Below are positions 7,362 to 15,293 of a DNA stretch of 64,000 bases, piece after piece. The DNA is from an uncultured Chryseobacterium sp. (lineage in GTDB: Bacteria > Bacteroidota > Bacteroidia > Flavobacteriales > Weeksellaceae). The stretch is from positions 8,615 to 72,614 of the forward strand of contig NZ_CAKZIK010000068.1 of NCBI RefSeq assembly GCF_936933875.1. The letters are read 5' to 3'. Under the pieces are notes generated by a model. The model ran no database searches, was not told the DNA's origin, and was given only the letters and a program-made list of their open reading frames with translations. The position numbers were made by a program, and so were the translations under genes. Positions within the stretch are counted from its first letter, which is position 1; each line of letters opens with the position of its first letter.

Positions 7362-9584
7362 TTAGTTTCCGGTTCTGTTTTTAACATCATCATTTGCTCC
7401 ACCAATTTTTCTTACTTTCTGAATTTTTTGATTTCCGAACGTATAAGTTGCCGTGAAAATCAATCTTCTTCTGTATTGGTTTTGATCCACAATATTGTAA
7501 TCGCCGTTGTTCTGATAGCCGATAATTTTGTTTTCTGAAGTATGGAAGACGTCTCTCGCTTGTAGATTAAAAGTCCAGTTGTCTAAAGTTTTCTTCAAAG
7601 AAAGGTTCAAACCGTGGAAAGGTTCCAGTTTTCCTAATTCTATCATCAAGCTTGAAGTGTAGAAATAATTAACTCCCAAGAACCAGTCTTTTTTGCTGCT
7701 TAACCTGATGGTGTTATTTAGATTCAAGCCCATAAATGTAGAGGAGTAGTCGATAACATTGGTGTTGAAGGTTACTTCGTTTTTAGTATCTGTTGGGTCT
7801 CCGCTTACTTGTCCTTTGTAAATATTGTGCCCTACAAAAACACTGTTGTTGGCTGTCCAGATTCCTTTGAAAAATGTTTTCTGCATCCCAACTGAAGCCG
7901 TCATTTCCTGTTTGTCGCCATAATTGTTTCGGATATATGCTAAAACATTTTCTCCGGTTTGATTATTAATTCCCTGTAACGGAATTTGTTCTGCAGCATC
8001 TTTTACGAAACTGTGGCTCAAATTAAGAAAGTATGCGCTTTTGTACATGTACATCAACTCTTGGTTGTAATAGGTTTCCGGCTTTGCAAAAGGATTGTTC
8101 TGTACATAATTATTGGCTGTTAAATAAATTTTGTTCGGAGCAATTGCCCAAAATGCAGGTCTTTCAATTCTGCTGGAAAAGCTATAAGAAAAACTGTGAT
8201 TTTGGCTTGGATTGTAACCAATACTTACGTAGGGTAGAAAAGATTTGTTGTCGCGGTTTATCGTGATGTCTTTATCCAAAACAACGCCTTCAGATTTGGT
8301 GATTTCGTATCTGAAACCTAATTTTGAAGTCCATTTTTCACCAAAATTCTTTTCTAAAGTTACATAAGCGCTCGGAATTTTTTCGGTGTAAACAAAATGG
8401 TTGGATTGATTTGACTCTGTTCCTGTAGGTGGTTTTAAATTAAAAAACTGAGTGTCGCTGTCGGTTTTTGTGTGGTTGTAACTTGCGCCAAAACTTAAGG
8501 TATAATCATTCTTGAATTTTTTGATGTAATCTGCCAAAACTCCATAATTATCAATATTTAATGGCATATCCTGACGAAACTGTTTCATTAAATCTACGCG
8601 GTTTCTTGCCGCATCCATTTCGTAAGTTGAACCATTTACAATATCCGTTTTTCTGTGAATTAAATAGGATGAACTAAGGCTTAATTTGCTTCCTTTGTCA
8701 TCTGTTTTCAGTTCGTAATTAAGGTTAAAAGAATGGTCGTTGGATTTTGAAGTTCCGAAATTTTCAGTCTGACTTCTGTAAATATCACCGGTTGTTAAAT
8801 CCTTGTATTCATTGTACAAATCTGTATGAAGCTCTTTGGACCTGTAAGTGTAATTGTTGTAAGAAAAACCAAGATTTTGTTTTTCATTGAGCTCATAATC
8901 TATATTAAGATAGCCGCTTAAATTTCTTGATGGTTCATCAATATTTCCTTCGGAAGTTTGGGCAAAATCTGCATTTCCGTTGGAAAGTTTCAAAAACTGT
9001 CTGCGGTTATTGTATGCATTGTTCAAATTGGCGGCAATTCCTAATTTTCCTTTTCTGTAGTTTAAAGTCGCAGCTGCATTCTGACTGTTAAAATAAGCCT
9101 GATTGTTTTCAAATTTCAGGTTTCCGTTCAGTCCGTCTGTTGGTTTTTTCTTCAGAACAATATTAATGATTCCTTGGTTTCCTTCTACTGCAAACTCCGA
9201 AGACGGAACCGTAATCACTTCAATCCGCTGAATATTTTCGGAAGGCATGGTTTTCATCATTTCTACCACAGCTTCAGGATTCATATTGCTTTTTCGGCCG
9301 TTGATATAAATCTGCGCATCATTTTTTCCTACAATCTGCAATGTTTTATCGTCGGTAGAAGAAAGAAGTGGTGTTTCTTTCAGCAAATCAAACGCGTTAG
9401 ATCCTTTTGCAATGGGTGAAGCTGCAACCTCGTACACCAAACGGTCGGCTTTTTTCTGAAATACTTTTTTGGTAACAACTACTTCCTGAATGTTTTGAGT
9501 TCTTGATGAATCTTTTTTTGGATTTTCCTGTGCGAAAGCAACCATACCGGAAAGAAGTGCGATTGAGGTGATGAGCGTTTTCAT
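7362..9584 (-). CDS. Outer-membrane beta-barrel receptor (TonB-dependent receptor type)
   Basis: A 740-residue outer-membrane protein with a signal peptide (MKTLITSIALLSGMVAFAQ). A plug-like domain spans about residues 30-150 and contains VVVTKKVFQKKADRLVYEV, IYINGRKSNM and IQRIEVITVPSSEF followed by IINIVLKK. The rest is an aromatic-rich barrel of alternating strands ending in a terminal strand with TATYTFGN. It lacks the carboxypeptidase-like N-terminal domain of SusC proteins and resembles the Bacteroidota outer-membrane beta-barrel family. The ligand is unknown. It is monocistronic and preceded by a leader of about 160 bases with a long-range stem. Confidence 0.88.
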   Translation of the reverse strand: MKTLITSIALLSGMVAFAQENPKKDSSRTQNIQEVVVTKKVFQKKADRLVYEVAASPIAKGSNAFDLLKETPLLSSTDDKTLQIVGKNDAQIYINGRKSNMNPEAVVEMMKTMPSENIQRIEVITVPSSEFAVEGNQGIINIVLKKKPTDGLNGNLKFENNQAYFNSQNAAATLNYRKGKLGIAANLNNAYNNRRQFLKLSNGNADFAQTSEGNIDEPSRNLSGYLNIDYELNEKQNLGFSYNNYTYRSKELHTDLYNEYKDLTTGDIYRSQTENFGTSKSNDHSFNLNYELKTDDKGSKLSLSSSYLIHRKTDIVNGSTYEMDAARNRVDLMKQFRQDMPLNIDNYGVLADYIKKFKNDYTLSFGASYNHTKTDSDTQFFNLKPPTGTESNQSNHFVYTEKIPSAYVTLEKNFGEKWTSKLGFRYEITKSEGVVLDKDITINRDNKSFLPYVSIGYNPSQNHSFSYSFSSRIERPAFWAIAPNKIYLTANNYVQNNPFAKPETYYNQELMYMYKSAYFLNLSHSFVKDAAEQIPLQGINNQTGENVLAYIRNNYGDKQEMTASVGMQKTFFKGIWTANNSVFVGHNIYKGQVSGDPTDTKNEVTFNTNVIDYSSTFMGLNLNNTIRLSSKKDWFLGVNYFYTSSLMIELGKLEPFHGLNLSLKKTLDNWTFNLQARDVFHTSENKIIGYQNNGDYNIVDQNQYRRRLIFTATYTFGNQKIQKVRKIGGANDDVKNRTGN

Positions 9585-9613
9585 AATGTTGGTTTTTTTT
9601 AGGTTTTAAAAAG

Positions 9614-9681
9614 AAAGCCGCAGTTGGTTATAATTTTCGGTATTAGCTTTTGTGTTTGGTATTAGTTTTTGCTGCGGCTTT
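9614..9681 (-). promoter_or_regulatory. Structured 5' leader of the outer-membrane receptor gene
   Basis: On the minus strand AAAGCCGCAG (9681-9672) pairs perfectly with CTGCGGCTTT (9623-9614), enclosing a 48-base loop. CTTTTT follows and the start codon is about 30 bases on. The loop and the bases upstream contain four variants of the word AACTAATACC. This could be an attenuator or an RNA-binding site. The rest of 9585-9981 is AT-rich and contains only the promoter and a terminator. Confidence 0.45.
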
Positions 9682-9751
9682 ACTTTAAGATGGTTATTAG
9701 TTGGCTATTAGTTTTTGTTTAGTTGTAAGTTTTGTTTATTATTTTACATCA

Positions 9752-9759
9752 CAAAGATA
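9752..9759 (-). promoter_or_regulatory. -7 box of the receptor promoter
   Basis: Read on the minus strand, TATCTTTG is an exact TAnnTTTG match. A TTG (9783-9781) sits 21 bases further upstream. This predicts a 5' untranslated region of about 160 bases. Confidence 0.6.
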
Positions 9760-9880
9760 TATTATTATTTTAGTATTATGCAATACAAAGTAGTAAAAAA
9801 TATTTTTAATTTGCTTTAACTTATTGATAATCAAAATGAAAAATTTCAATTAAAATTTTGAGTATATTTTAGAAGACAAC

Positions 9881-9898
9881 AAAAAACCCGAATCGGTT
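9881..9898 (-). terminator. Likely terminator of the recJ-nadD-DUF3817 operon
   Basis: On the minus strand AACCGATTCGGGTT forms a short hairpin followed by TTTTTTG. It lies about 85 bases after the DUF3817 stop. The stem is short and contains a bulge. Confidence 0.5.
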
Positions 9899-9981
9899 AC
9901 ATCCAGGTTCAATTTCTATTAAAAGATTTGTCGATATCTAATCACAAGGTCTCAAAAATCTCATTTGCTCAAAGTCACAAA

Positions 9982-10323
9982 TTATTCTCTATCAAACTGC
10001 GCCAGTTTTTTATCCACCCAAATCGTCGCAAAAGGAAAGAATGCAGAAATCAGTGCGAAAACAAAATCTTCATCATCCCATTTGAAAATTTTTCTCGCCG
10101 GAAGAATCAGCAAAAGATAAAGCGTAAAGAATAAACCGTGGATATTTCCGATGGTTGCAATGTAAATGATGGGAAGCAAACCGTCCTTATCAGTGCGAAT
10201 CCAAATCATTGCAGAAAAAAGAAAAGCCCAGGAAATCGCTTCCAATAAACATACATTGCGAAACCATTTGATGATTTTTTCCTCAGGATATTTTGAAAAG
10301 AATTTTTCGAGAATATTACTCAT
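9982..10323 (-). CDS. DUF3817 membrane protein
   Basis: A 113-residue inner-membrane protein with three or four predicted helices (about 20-42, 50-75 and 88-103). The pattern WFRNVCLLEAISWAFLF, then GNIHGLFFTLYLL and FAFFPFATIWVDKKL-like features, matches the DUF3817 family (YdzA-like); the charged WVDKKL end is typical. No biochemical role is known. It is the last gene of a minus-strand operon and starts 13 bases after the nadD stop. The junction carries one copy of a word-like repeat (TTACTCATAACTTATTGCTC). Confidence 0.85.
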   Translation of the reverse strand: MSNILEKFFSKYPEEKIIKWFRNVCLLEAISWAFLFSAMIWIRTDKDGLLPIIYIATIGNIHGLFFTLYLLLILPARKIFKWDDEDFVFALISAFFPFATIWVDKKLAQFDRE

Positions 10324-10336
10324 AACTTATTGCTCA

Positions 10337-10939
10337 TTACTTATAAAAAGAACTCCCGTCCAAATATTCAAAAACTTCTGGTGGAAGCATTGGTCGAACG
10401 TTTTTACCTTCTTTAATCATATTGCGGATTTCTGTGGCGGAAAGTTCTACAATTGGTGCTTTTATTAAAGAAATATTTTCGTGCTGAAGATATTCCGAAT
10501 CTTTTTTCTCGCCTTCAAAAATTCTTGGATAAACAATGATTTGATGGTTTTTAATCAACGTTTCAGCGTTTTTCCATTTGCCTAAACTTTCGAGATTGTC
10601 TTCGCCCATAATTAATGAGAAAGAAACATCAGGATATTTTTCGTGAAGATAAGTCAGTGTATCAATCGTGTAACTTGGCTTTGGAAGCGAAAATTCCACA
10701 TTCGAAGCGCGCATTCTCGGGTAATTTTTCACTGCTAATTGCACCATGTCAAGACGGTTATTGTCTTTCAACAAAGATTTTTTGTCTTTAAACGGATTTT
10801 GCGGACTCACCACAAACCACAGTTCATCCATATCCGAATTCTCCAAAATATAGTTCGCCAAAATCACATGACCAATATGTATTGGATTAAAACTACCAAA
10901 AAAAAGACCGATTTTTTTATTATTTAACACAGTTTTCAC
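10337..10939 (-). CDS. nadD: Nicotinate-nucleotide adenylyltransferase
   Basis: Transfers AMP from ATP to nicotinate mononucleotide in NAD synthesis, in the cytoplasm. The protein has 200 residues, normal length. The nucleotidyltransferase motifs are visible: GLFFGSFNPIHIGH at 11-24 (GxFxPxHxGH), SFSLIMGEDNL near the middle, and the C-terminal SATEIRNMI, equivalent to the ISSTxIR motif. It begins three bases after the recJ stop codon and is followed by DUF3817, so the three are probably one transcript. NadA of the same pathway is elsewhere in the window at 42.2 kb. Confidence 0.95.
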   Translation of the reverse strand: MKTVLNNKKIGLFFGSFNPIHIGHVILANYILENSDMDELWFVVSPQNPFKDKKSLLKDNNRLDMVQLAVKNYPRMRASNVEFSLPKPSYTIDTLTYLHEKYPDVSFSLIMGEDNLESLGKWKNAETLIKNHQIIVYPRIFEGEKKDSEYLQHENISLIKAPIVELSATEIRNMIKEGKNVRPMLPPEVFEYLDGSSFYK

Positions 10940-10942
10940 AGA

Positions 10943-12691
10943 TTAGTTTGAACTTGGATCTTGGCTCTTTTTACTTGGCTCTTCATGAAACCTCACATCC
11001 CGAATGTTCAAATAATACGTCACATTTCCTTTCCAGTGATTTTCTTCAGCTGTAAAGGCGATGTCGAAAGTTTTCTCGCGGAAATCATCTGCATATTTTC
11101 CCAGTTTGAAACCAACGCATTCAATATTTCTTCCGGTAGATTCCTGTTTGATGTAAAATTTAAGGTGAGAATTATCTTTTCCCATCGTTTTCACGTAACC
11201 TGAAACTTTCTGATTTTTCAAAACCAAAACAGGTTTCATATTGTGTGGACCGAAAGGTGCTAATTTTCTATGGAAATTGAAGAAATCCTTATTCAAATCA
11301 TCAATTTCGACATCAGAATCTATTGTAATACTGGGTTCCTTCTGATGTTCCTGAATTTTTTGGGCTACCACAGTTTCAAACTTTTCGCGGAAAGCTTCAA
11401 AATTTTCTTTTGCCATCGAAAGTCCGGCTGCAGCTGGATGTCCTCCAAATTTCAAAAATAGAAAAGAACAGTCTTCCAACGCATCATGAACATCAAAATC
11501 TGCAACAGATCTCGCCGAAGCTACCATTTCTCCATTATTTCCGTCAGTAAAAACGAGGGTAGGTTTGTAATAAGTTTCCGTAAGCCTTGACGCAACGATT
11601 CCAATAACACCTTTGTTCCAGTCCGGTCCGTAAACGATGGTGGTGAAATTCGAAATTTGTCCCGTAGTTTCCACCTGAAGCAAGGCTTCTGTGGTGCTGC
11701 TCATATCCATTTCACGACGTGAATCATTCAAATCCACAATTTCGTTCACGATTTGATGGGCGTGTTTCAAATTATCAGAAACCATCAGTTCCACAGCAGC
11801 TTTTCCGTGCGAAATTCTTCCGGCAGCATTAATTTTTGGGGCGATTTCAAAAACAATATTCGAAATTTCAAACGTCGCGAGTTTATCTTCCGGAATCAAC
11901 ATTCTGAGACCAAGATTTCTTGTTTTACGCAAAATTTTCAATCCCTGTTTCGCTAAAACACGGTTTTCCCCCGTCATCGAAACAATATCTGCGGCAATTG
12001 AAATCGCCAGTAAATCTGTCAATTCAAAAAGTTCGGCTTCAGGAATTTTGTAAATCGTATTTAAACCCTGACAAAGCTTAAACCCAACGCCACAACCTGA
12101 AAGTTCCTTGAAAGGATATCGGCAGTCGCTTCTTTTCGGATCCAAAACTGCAACAGCATCCGGAATTTGTTCTCCCGGCAAATGGTGGTCACAAATAATG
12201 AAATCGATGTCTAAACTTTTGGCGTATTCAATTTTATCAATGGCTTTTATGCCACAATCCAGCGCAATAATCAGGCTGAACCCGTTTTCTTTGGCGAAAT
12301 CAATTCCTTCAGTGGAAATTCCGTAACCTTCAGAATTTCTGTCGGGAATGTAGAAATCCAGATATTTTTTCTCAACAATTTTGCTGAGGTAAAGGTAAAC
12401 CAGCGCAACCGCGGTAGTTCCGTCCACATCGTAATCGCCGTAAACCAATATTTTTTCGCCATTTTCAATCGCCGTAGCAATACGGTCCACAGCAAGCTGC
12501 ATATCCTTCATCAGGAAAGGATTGTGGATGTCTCCGGCGTTCGGTTTAAAAAATTCGCGGGCTTTTTGGTAATTGTCGATGCCGCGCAGAACGAGGATTT
12601 TGGATTCAAAAGTTCCAAAACCAAGCGAGGAGCTCAATCCATCAACAACATCTTCATCGGGTTCGGGTTTATAAATCCATTTTTGACTCAT
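10943..12691 (-). CDS. recJ: Single-stranded-DNA-specific exonuclease RecJ
   Basis: 5'-3' single-strand exonuclease in recombination and mismatch repair. It has 582 residues, near the E. coli length. DHH-superfamily motifs are in order: YGDYDVDG at 84-91, LDCGI near 145, DHH at 168-170, then a DHHA1 domain with KINAAGRISHG, and the GGHPAAAG motif near residue 415. The C-terminal OB-like domain ends in a lysine/serine-rich tail. The ATG at 12691 is almost leaderless: a TATTTTTG box lies just 7 bases upstream. First gene of a three-gene operon. Confidence 0.96.
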   Translation of the reverse strand: MSQKWIYKPEPDEDVVDGLSSSLGFGTFESKILVLRGIDNYQKAREFFKPNAGDIHNPFLMKDMQLAVDRIATAIENGEKILVYGDYDVDGTTAVALVYLYLSKIVEKKYLDFYIPDRNSEGYGISTEGIDFAKENGFSLIIALDCGIKAIDKIEYAKSLDIDFIICDHHLPGEQIPDAVAVLDPKRSDCRYPFKELSGCGVGFKLCQGLNTIYKIPEAELFELTDLLAISIAADIVSMTGENRVLAKQGLKILRKTRNLGLRMLIPEDKLATFEISNIVFEIAPKINAAGRISHGKAAVELMVSDNLKHAHQIVNEIVDLNDSRREMDMSSTTEALLQVETTGQISNFTTIVYGPDWNKGVIGIVASRLTETYYKPTLVFTDGNNGEMVASARSVADFDVHDALEDCSFLFLKFGGHPAAAGLSMAKENFEAFREKFETVVAQKIQEHQKEPSITIDSDVEIDDLNKDFFNFHRKLAPFGPHNMKPVLVLKNQKVSGYVKTMGKDNSHLKFYIKQESTGRNIECVGFKLGKYADDFREKTFDIAFTAEENHWKGNVTYYLNIRDVRFHEEPSKKSQDPSSN

Positions 12692-12698
12692 AATCTTA

Positions 12699-12706
12699 CA
12701 AAAATA
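12699..12706 (-). promoter_or_regulatory. -7 box of the recJ promoter
   Basis: TATTTTTG on the minus strand, an exact TAnnTTTG match ending 7 bases before the recJ start codon. This implies a very short leader. No obvious -33 element. Confidence 0.5.
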
Positions 12707-12728
12707 GGGAATTTTTTACAATCTTTTT

Positions 12729-12823
12729 GGAGCCGGGAACCTGTTTTCCGCTGTATCTTTCTTTTAGGCGCGGCGGCGAAGCCGCCGCGCCTAAAAGAAA
12801 GGATGTCGCTCCAACCAGGGCTA
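12729..12823 (+). repeat. Interspersed palindromic element, copy 2
   Basis: The core is a perfect 21-bp stem (12757-12777 with 12781-12801) closed by a GAA triloop and very GC-rich inside (GGCGCGGCGGC). The outer words GAACCTGTTTTCCGCT on the left and CCAGGGCTA on the right recur in the elements at 5489 and 32447. It lies between recJ and the ABC-F gene. The remaining bases up to 12950 hold only the ABC-F terminator. Confidence 0.7.
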
Positions 12824-12895
12824 TGAACGCAGGATTTCAAAGAAAATTCAGTTTTCATACAATCATTCAAACCAAATAATAAAAAATTTCAGCAA

Positions 12896-12927
12896 CAAAA
12901 AACCGCCCAATTTCTTGCGCGGTTTTG
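12896..12927 (-). terminator. Terminator of the ABC-F gene
   Basis: On the minus strand AAAACCGC and GCGGTTTTTT form a stem with a T run, 24 bases after the ABC-F stop codon. Confidence 0.75.
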
Positions 12928-12950
12928 TATTACAAATTCGTAATTCGTCT

Positions 12951-14573
12951 TTACGAATACATTTGCTGCTGAAGTTCTTTAATCTTTTTGTCAGCCAAAT
13001 ATTCATCGTAAGTCATTGTTCTGTCAATGATTCCTTTTGGCGTTAACTCGATAATTCTGTTACAAACGGTTTGAAGCATTTCGTGGTCATGAGAAGCCAG
13101 CAAAATAGTTCCTTTAAAGTTCGTTAAAGAGTTGTTCAACGTGGTGATACTTTCCAAATCCAAGTGGTTGGTTGGTTCATCCATCAACAAAATATTTGCT
13201 CTCTGCAACATCATTCGGCTGAACATACAACGCATTTTTTCACCTCCGGAAAGCACTTTACAAGATTTCAAAGCTTCATCACCCGAGAATAACATTTTTC
13301 CAAGGAAACCTCTCATATATTCTTCGTGGCGCTCTTCGTCATTTTTTGTGAACTGTCTCAACCAATCTACAAGGTTGATGTCTTCCTGGAAGAAATCTGT
13401 GTTGTCAAGAGGCATGTAAGACTGTGTCGTCGTAATTCCCCAGTTAAACGTTCCTTTATCAGCTTGAGATTCTCCCGCTAAAATTTGGAAAAATTCCGTA
13501 ATTGCTAATGAATTTTTAGAAAGAACAGCAACTTTATCGCCTTTTTTAAGGTTCAAATCGATATTAGAGAATAATAATTCGCCGTCTTTGGTTTTTTCAA
13601 GATCTTTTACATCCAAAATTTGGTCTCCTGCTTCTCTTTCTGTTTCGAAAATAATGGCAGGATATCTTCTTGAAGTAGGTTTAATTTCGTCGATATTAAG
13701 CTTGTCAATCATCTTCTTACGTGCGGTTGCCTGTTTAGCTTTCGCTACGTTAGAACTGAATCTCGCGATAAATTCCTGAAGTTCCTTTTTCTTTTCCTCA
13801 GCTTTTTTGTTGGCTTGTTGTCTCTGTCTTGTTGCTAACTGAGAAGCTTGATACCAGTAAGAATAGTTGCCGGTGTAAAGATTAAGTTTAGAATAATCCA
13901 AGTCTCCGATGTGGGTACAAACGGTGTCCAGGAAGTGACGGTCGTGAGAAACCACGATTACTGTGTTTTCATAATCTGCTAAGAAATCTTCTAACCAGGA
14001 AATTGTTTCGATGTCAAGGTCGTTGGTAGGTTCGTCCAAAATCAAAACATCCGGATTTCCGAATAAAGCCTGTGCCAAGAGCACTTTTACTTTGTCTTTG
14101 TTTTCTAGCTCGCCCATCATTTGCCAATGCATGTCGTCTTTAATTCCAACGTTGGAAAGCATCGTCATTGCATCAGATTCAGAATTCCATCCGCCCATTT
14201 CGTCATAAATAACTCCCAATTCTCCGGCTTTAATTCCGTCCTCGTCCGAGAAATCTTCTTTTGCATAAAGCGCGTCCATTTCTTCTTTGATGTCGAAAAG
14301 TTTTTTGTTTCCTCTTAAAACCGTCTCTAAAACTGTGTAATTATCGTAAGCAAAGTGGTCCTGCTCTAAAACCGACATTCTTTTACCGGGTTCCAAAGAA
14401 ACATTTCCCGTTGTTGCTTCCTGTTTTCCGGTCAATATTTTTAGGAAAGTGGATTTTCCGGCACCGTTTGCGCCGATAATTCCATAGCAGTTTCCTTTGG
14501 TAAACATAATGTTTACGTCATCGAAAAGCACTCTTTTTCCGAATTGTAATGATAAATTAGATACTGTTAACAT
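12951..14573 (-). CDS. ABC-F family ATPase, YbiT-like
   Basis: Soluble twin-ABC protein of the ABC-F translation-factor family, 540 residues. Domain 1 has Walker A GANGAGKST near 35-43 and Walker B LILDEPTNDLD; its signature motif is degenerate, as in YbiT. A long charged linker with RQRQQANKKAEEKKKE follows. Domain 2 has a normal LSGGEKMRC signature and LLMDEPTNHLD, but its P-loop position reads VAVLSKNSLAITEF and lacks GK[S/T]. ABC-F proteins bind the ribosomal E site; a specific role cannot be assigned. It is monocistronic with its own terminator. Confidence 0.92.
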   Translation of the reverse strand: MLTVSNLSLQFGKRVLFDDVNIMFTKGNCYGIIGANGAGKSTFLKILTGKQEATTGNVSLEPGKRMSVLEQDHFAYDNYTVLETVLRGNKKLFDIKEEMDALYAKEDFSDEDGIKAGELGVIYDEMGGWNSESDAMTMLSNVGIKDDMHWQMMGELENKDKVKVLLAQALFGNPDVLILDEPTNDLDIETISWLEDFLADYENTVIVVSHDRHFLDTVCTHIGDLDYSKLNLYTGNYSYWYQASQLATRQRQQANKKAEEKKKELQEFIARFSSNVAKAKQATARKKMIDKLNIDEIKPTSRRYPAIIFETEREAGDQILDVKDLEKTKDGELLFSNIDLNLKKGDKVAVLSKNSLAITEFFQILAGESQADKGTFNWGITTTQSYMPLDNTDFFQEDINLVDWLRQFTKNDEERHEEYMRGFLGKMLFSGDEALKSCKVLSGGEKMRCMFSRMMLQRANILLMDEPTNHLDLESITTLNNSLTNFKGTILLASHDHEMLQTVCNRIIELTPKGIIDRTMTYDEYLADKKIKELQQQMYS

Positions 14574-14756
14574 ATAGTTTTGTAAATTTGGCGCAAAATT
14601 ACGAAAAAAAACGAGTTTTTAAGACATACTGTAAGTCTTTAATTTTAAAGTACTTTTAGTGATAAAATAGTCATAAAAAGTCAGAAAATTTTGAAATATA
14701 TAAATAAAATTGTATAATTAAATAAATTCGGCAATTGTAGAAATTTGCAATATCTT

Positions 14757-15215
14757 ATGAAGATAGAGAAGTCGGTAAATATTTTAAACAAGCGAGCCCG
14801 TTTCGAATACGAAATCTTGGAGGAAGCTGAAGCAGGGATGGTTCTTACTGGAACCGAGATTAAGTCGTTGCGTTCTTCCAAAGCAAGTATAACGGAATCT
14901 TTTTGCCAGTTTATAGATGGTGAGCTATATATTATTAACATGATGATTGATGAATATAAGCTTGGAACCTTCTATAATCATAAAACCAAAAGAGAAAGAA
15001 AACTCTTGCTTCATAAAAGGGAATTGCAAAAGTTTGAAAAAAAACTCAAAGATGTTGGCAATACGATAATCCCTTTAAAACTGTATATCAACGATAAAGG
15101 AAAGGCGAAAATCCTCATTGCATTGGGACGTGGTAAAAAACTCTTTGATAAAAGAGAAACTATAAAAGACAGAGAAAATAAGAGAAATCTGAACAGAATA
15201 TTAAAGAAAAGTTAA
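14757..15215 (+). CDS. smpB: SsrA-binding protein SmpB
   Basis: Binds tmRNA and is needed for trans-translation rescue of stalled ribosomes. The 152 residues from the ATG at 14757 match family length. Visible features are NKRARFEYEILE at 9-20, GMVLTGTEIKSLRS at about 27-40, the loop HKRELQKFEKK, the PLKLYIN core strand, and a basic C-terminal tail (RGKKLFDKRETIKDREN) that would enter the mRNA channel. An upstream in-frame TTG at 14745 is less likely. tmRNA itself is not in this window. Confidence 0.96.
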   Translation: MKIEKSVNILNKRARFEYEILEEAEAGMVLTGTEIKSLRSSKASITESFCQFIDGELYIINMMIDEYKLGTFYNHKTKRERKLLLHKRELQKFEKKLKDVGNTIIPLKLYINDKGKAKILIALGRGKKLFDKRETIKDRENKRNLNRILKKS

Positions 15216-15232
15216 AAAAACTCTGAATATTC

Positions 15233-15264
15233 TTTGTTTATAAAGAAAATTTATTTTTAATTTG
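15233..15264 (+). promoter_or_regulatory. Promoter of the OmpA-like gene
   Basis: TTTG at 15233-15236, then a 20-base spacer and TTAATTTG at 15257-15264, close to the Bacteroidota TTTG/TAnnTTTG pair, 30 bases before the ATG. Confidence 0.5.
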
Positions 15265-15293
15265 CATTATCAATTATTTAATCATTTAATTCT

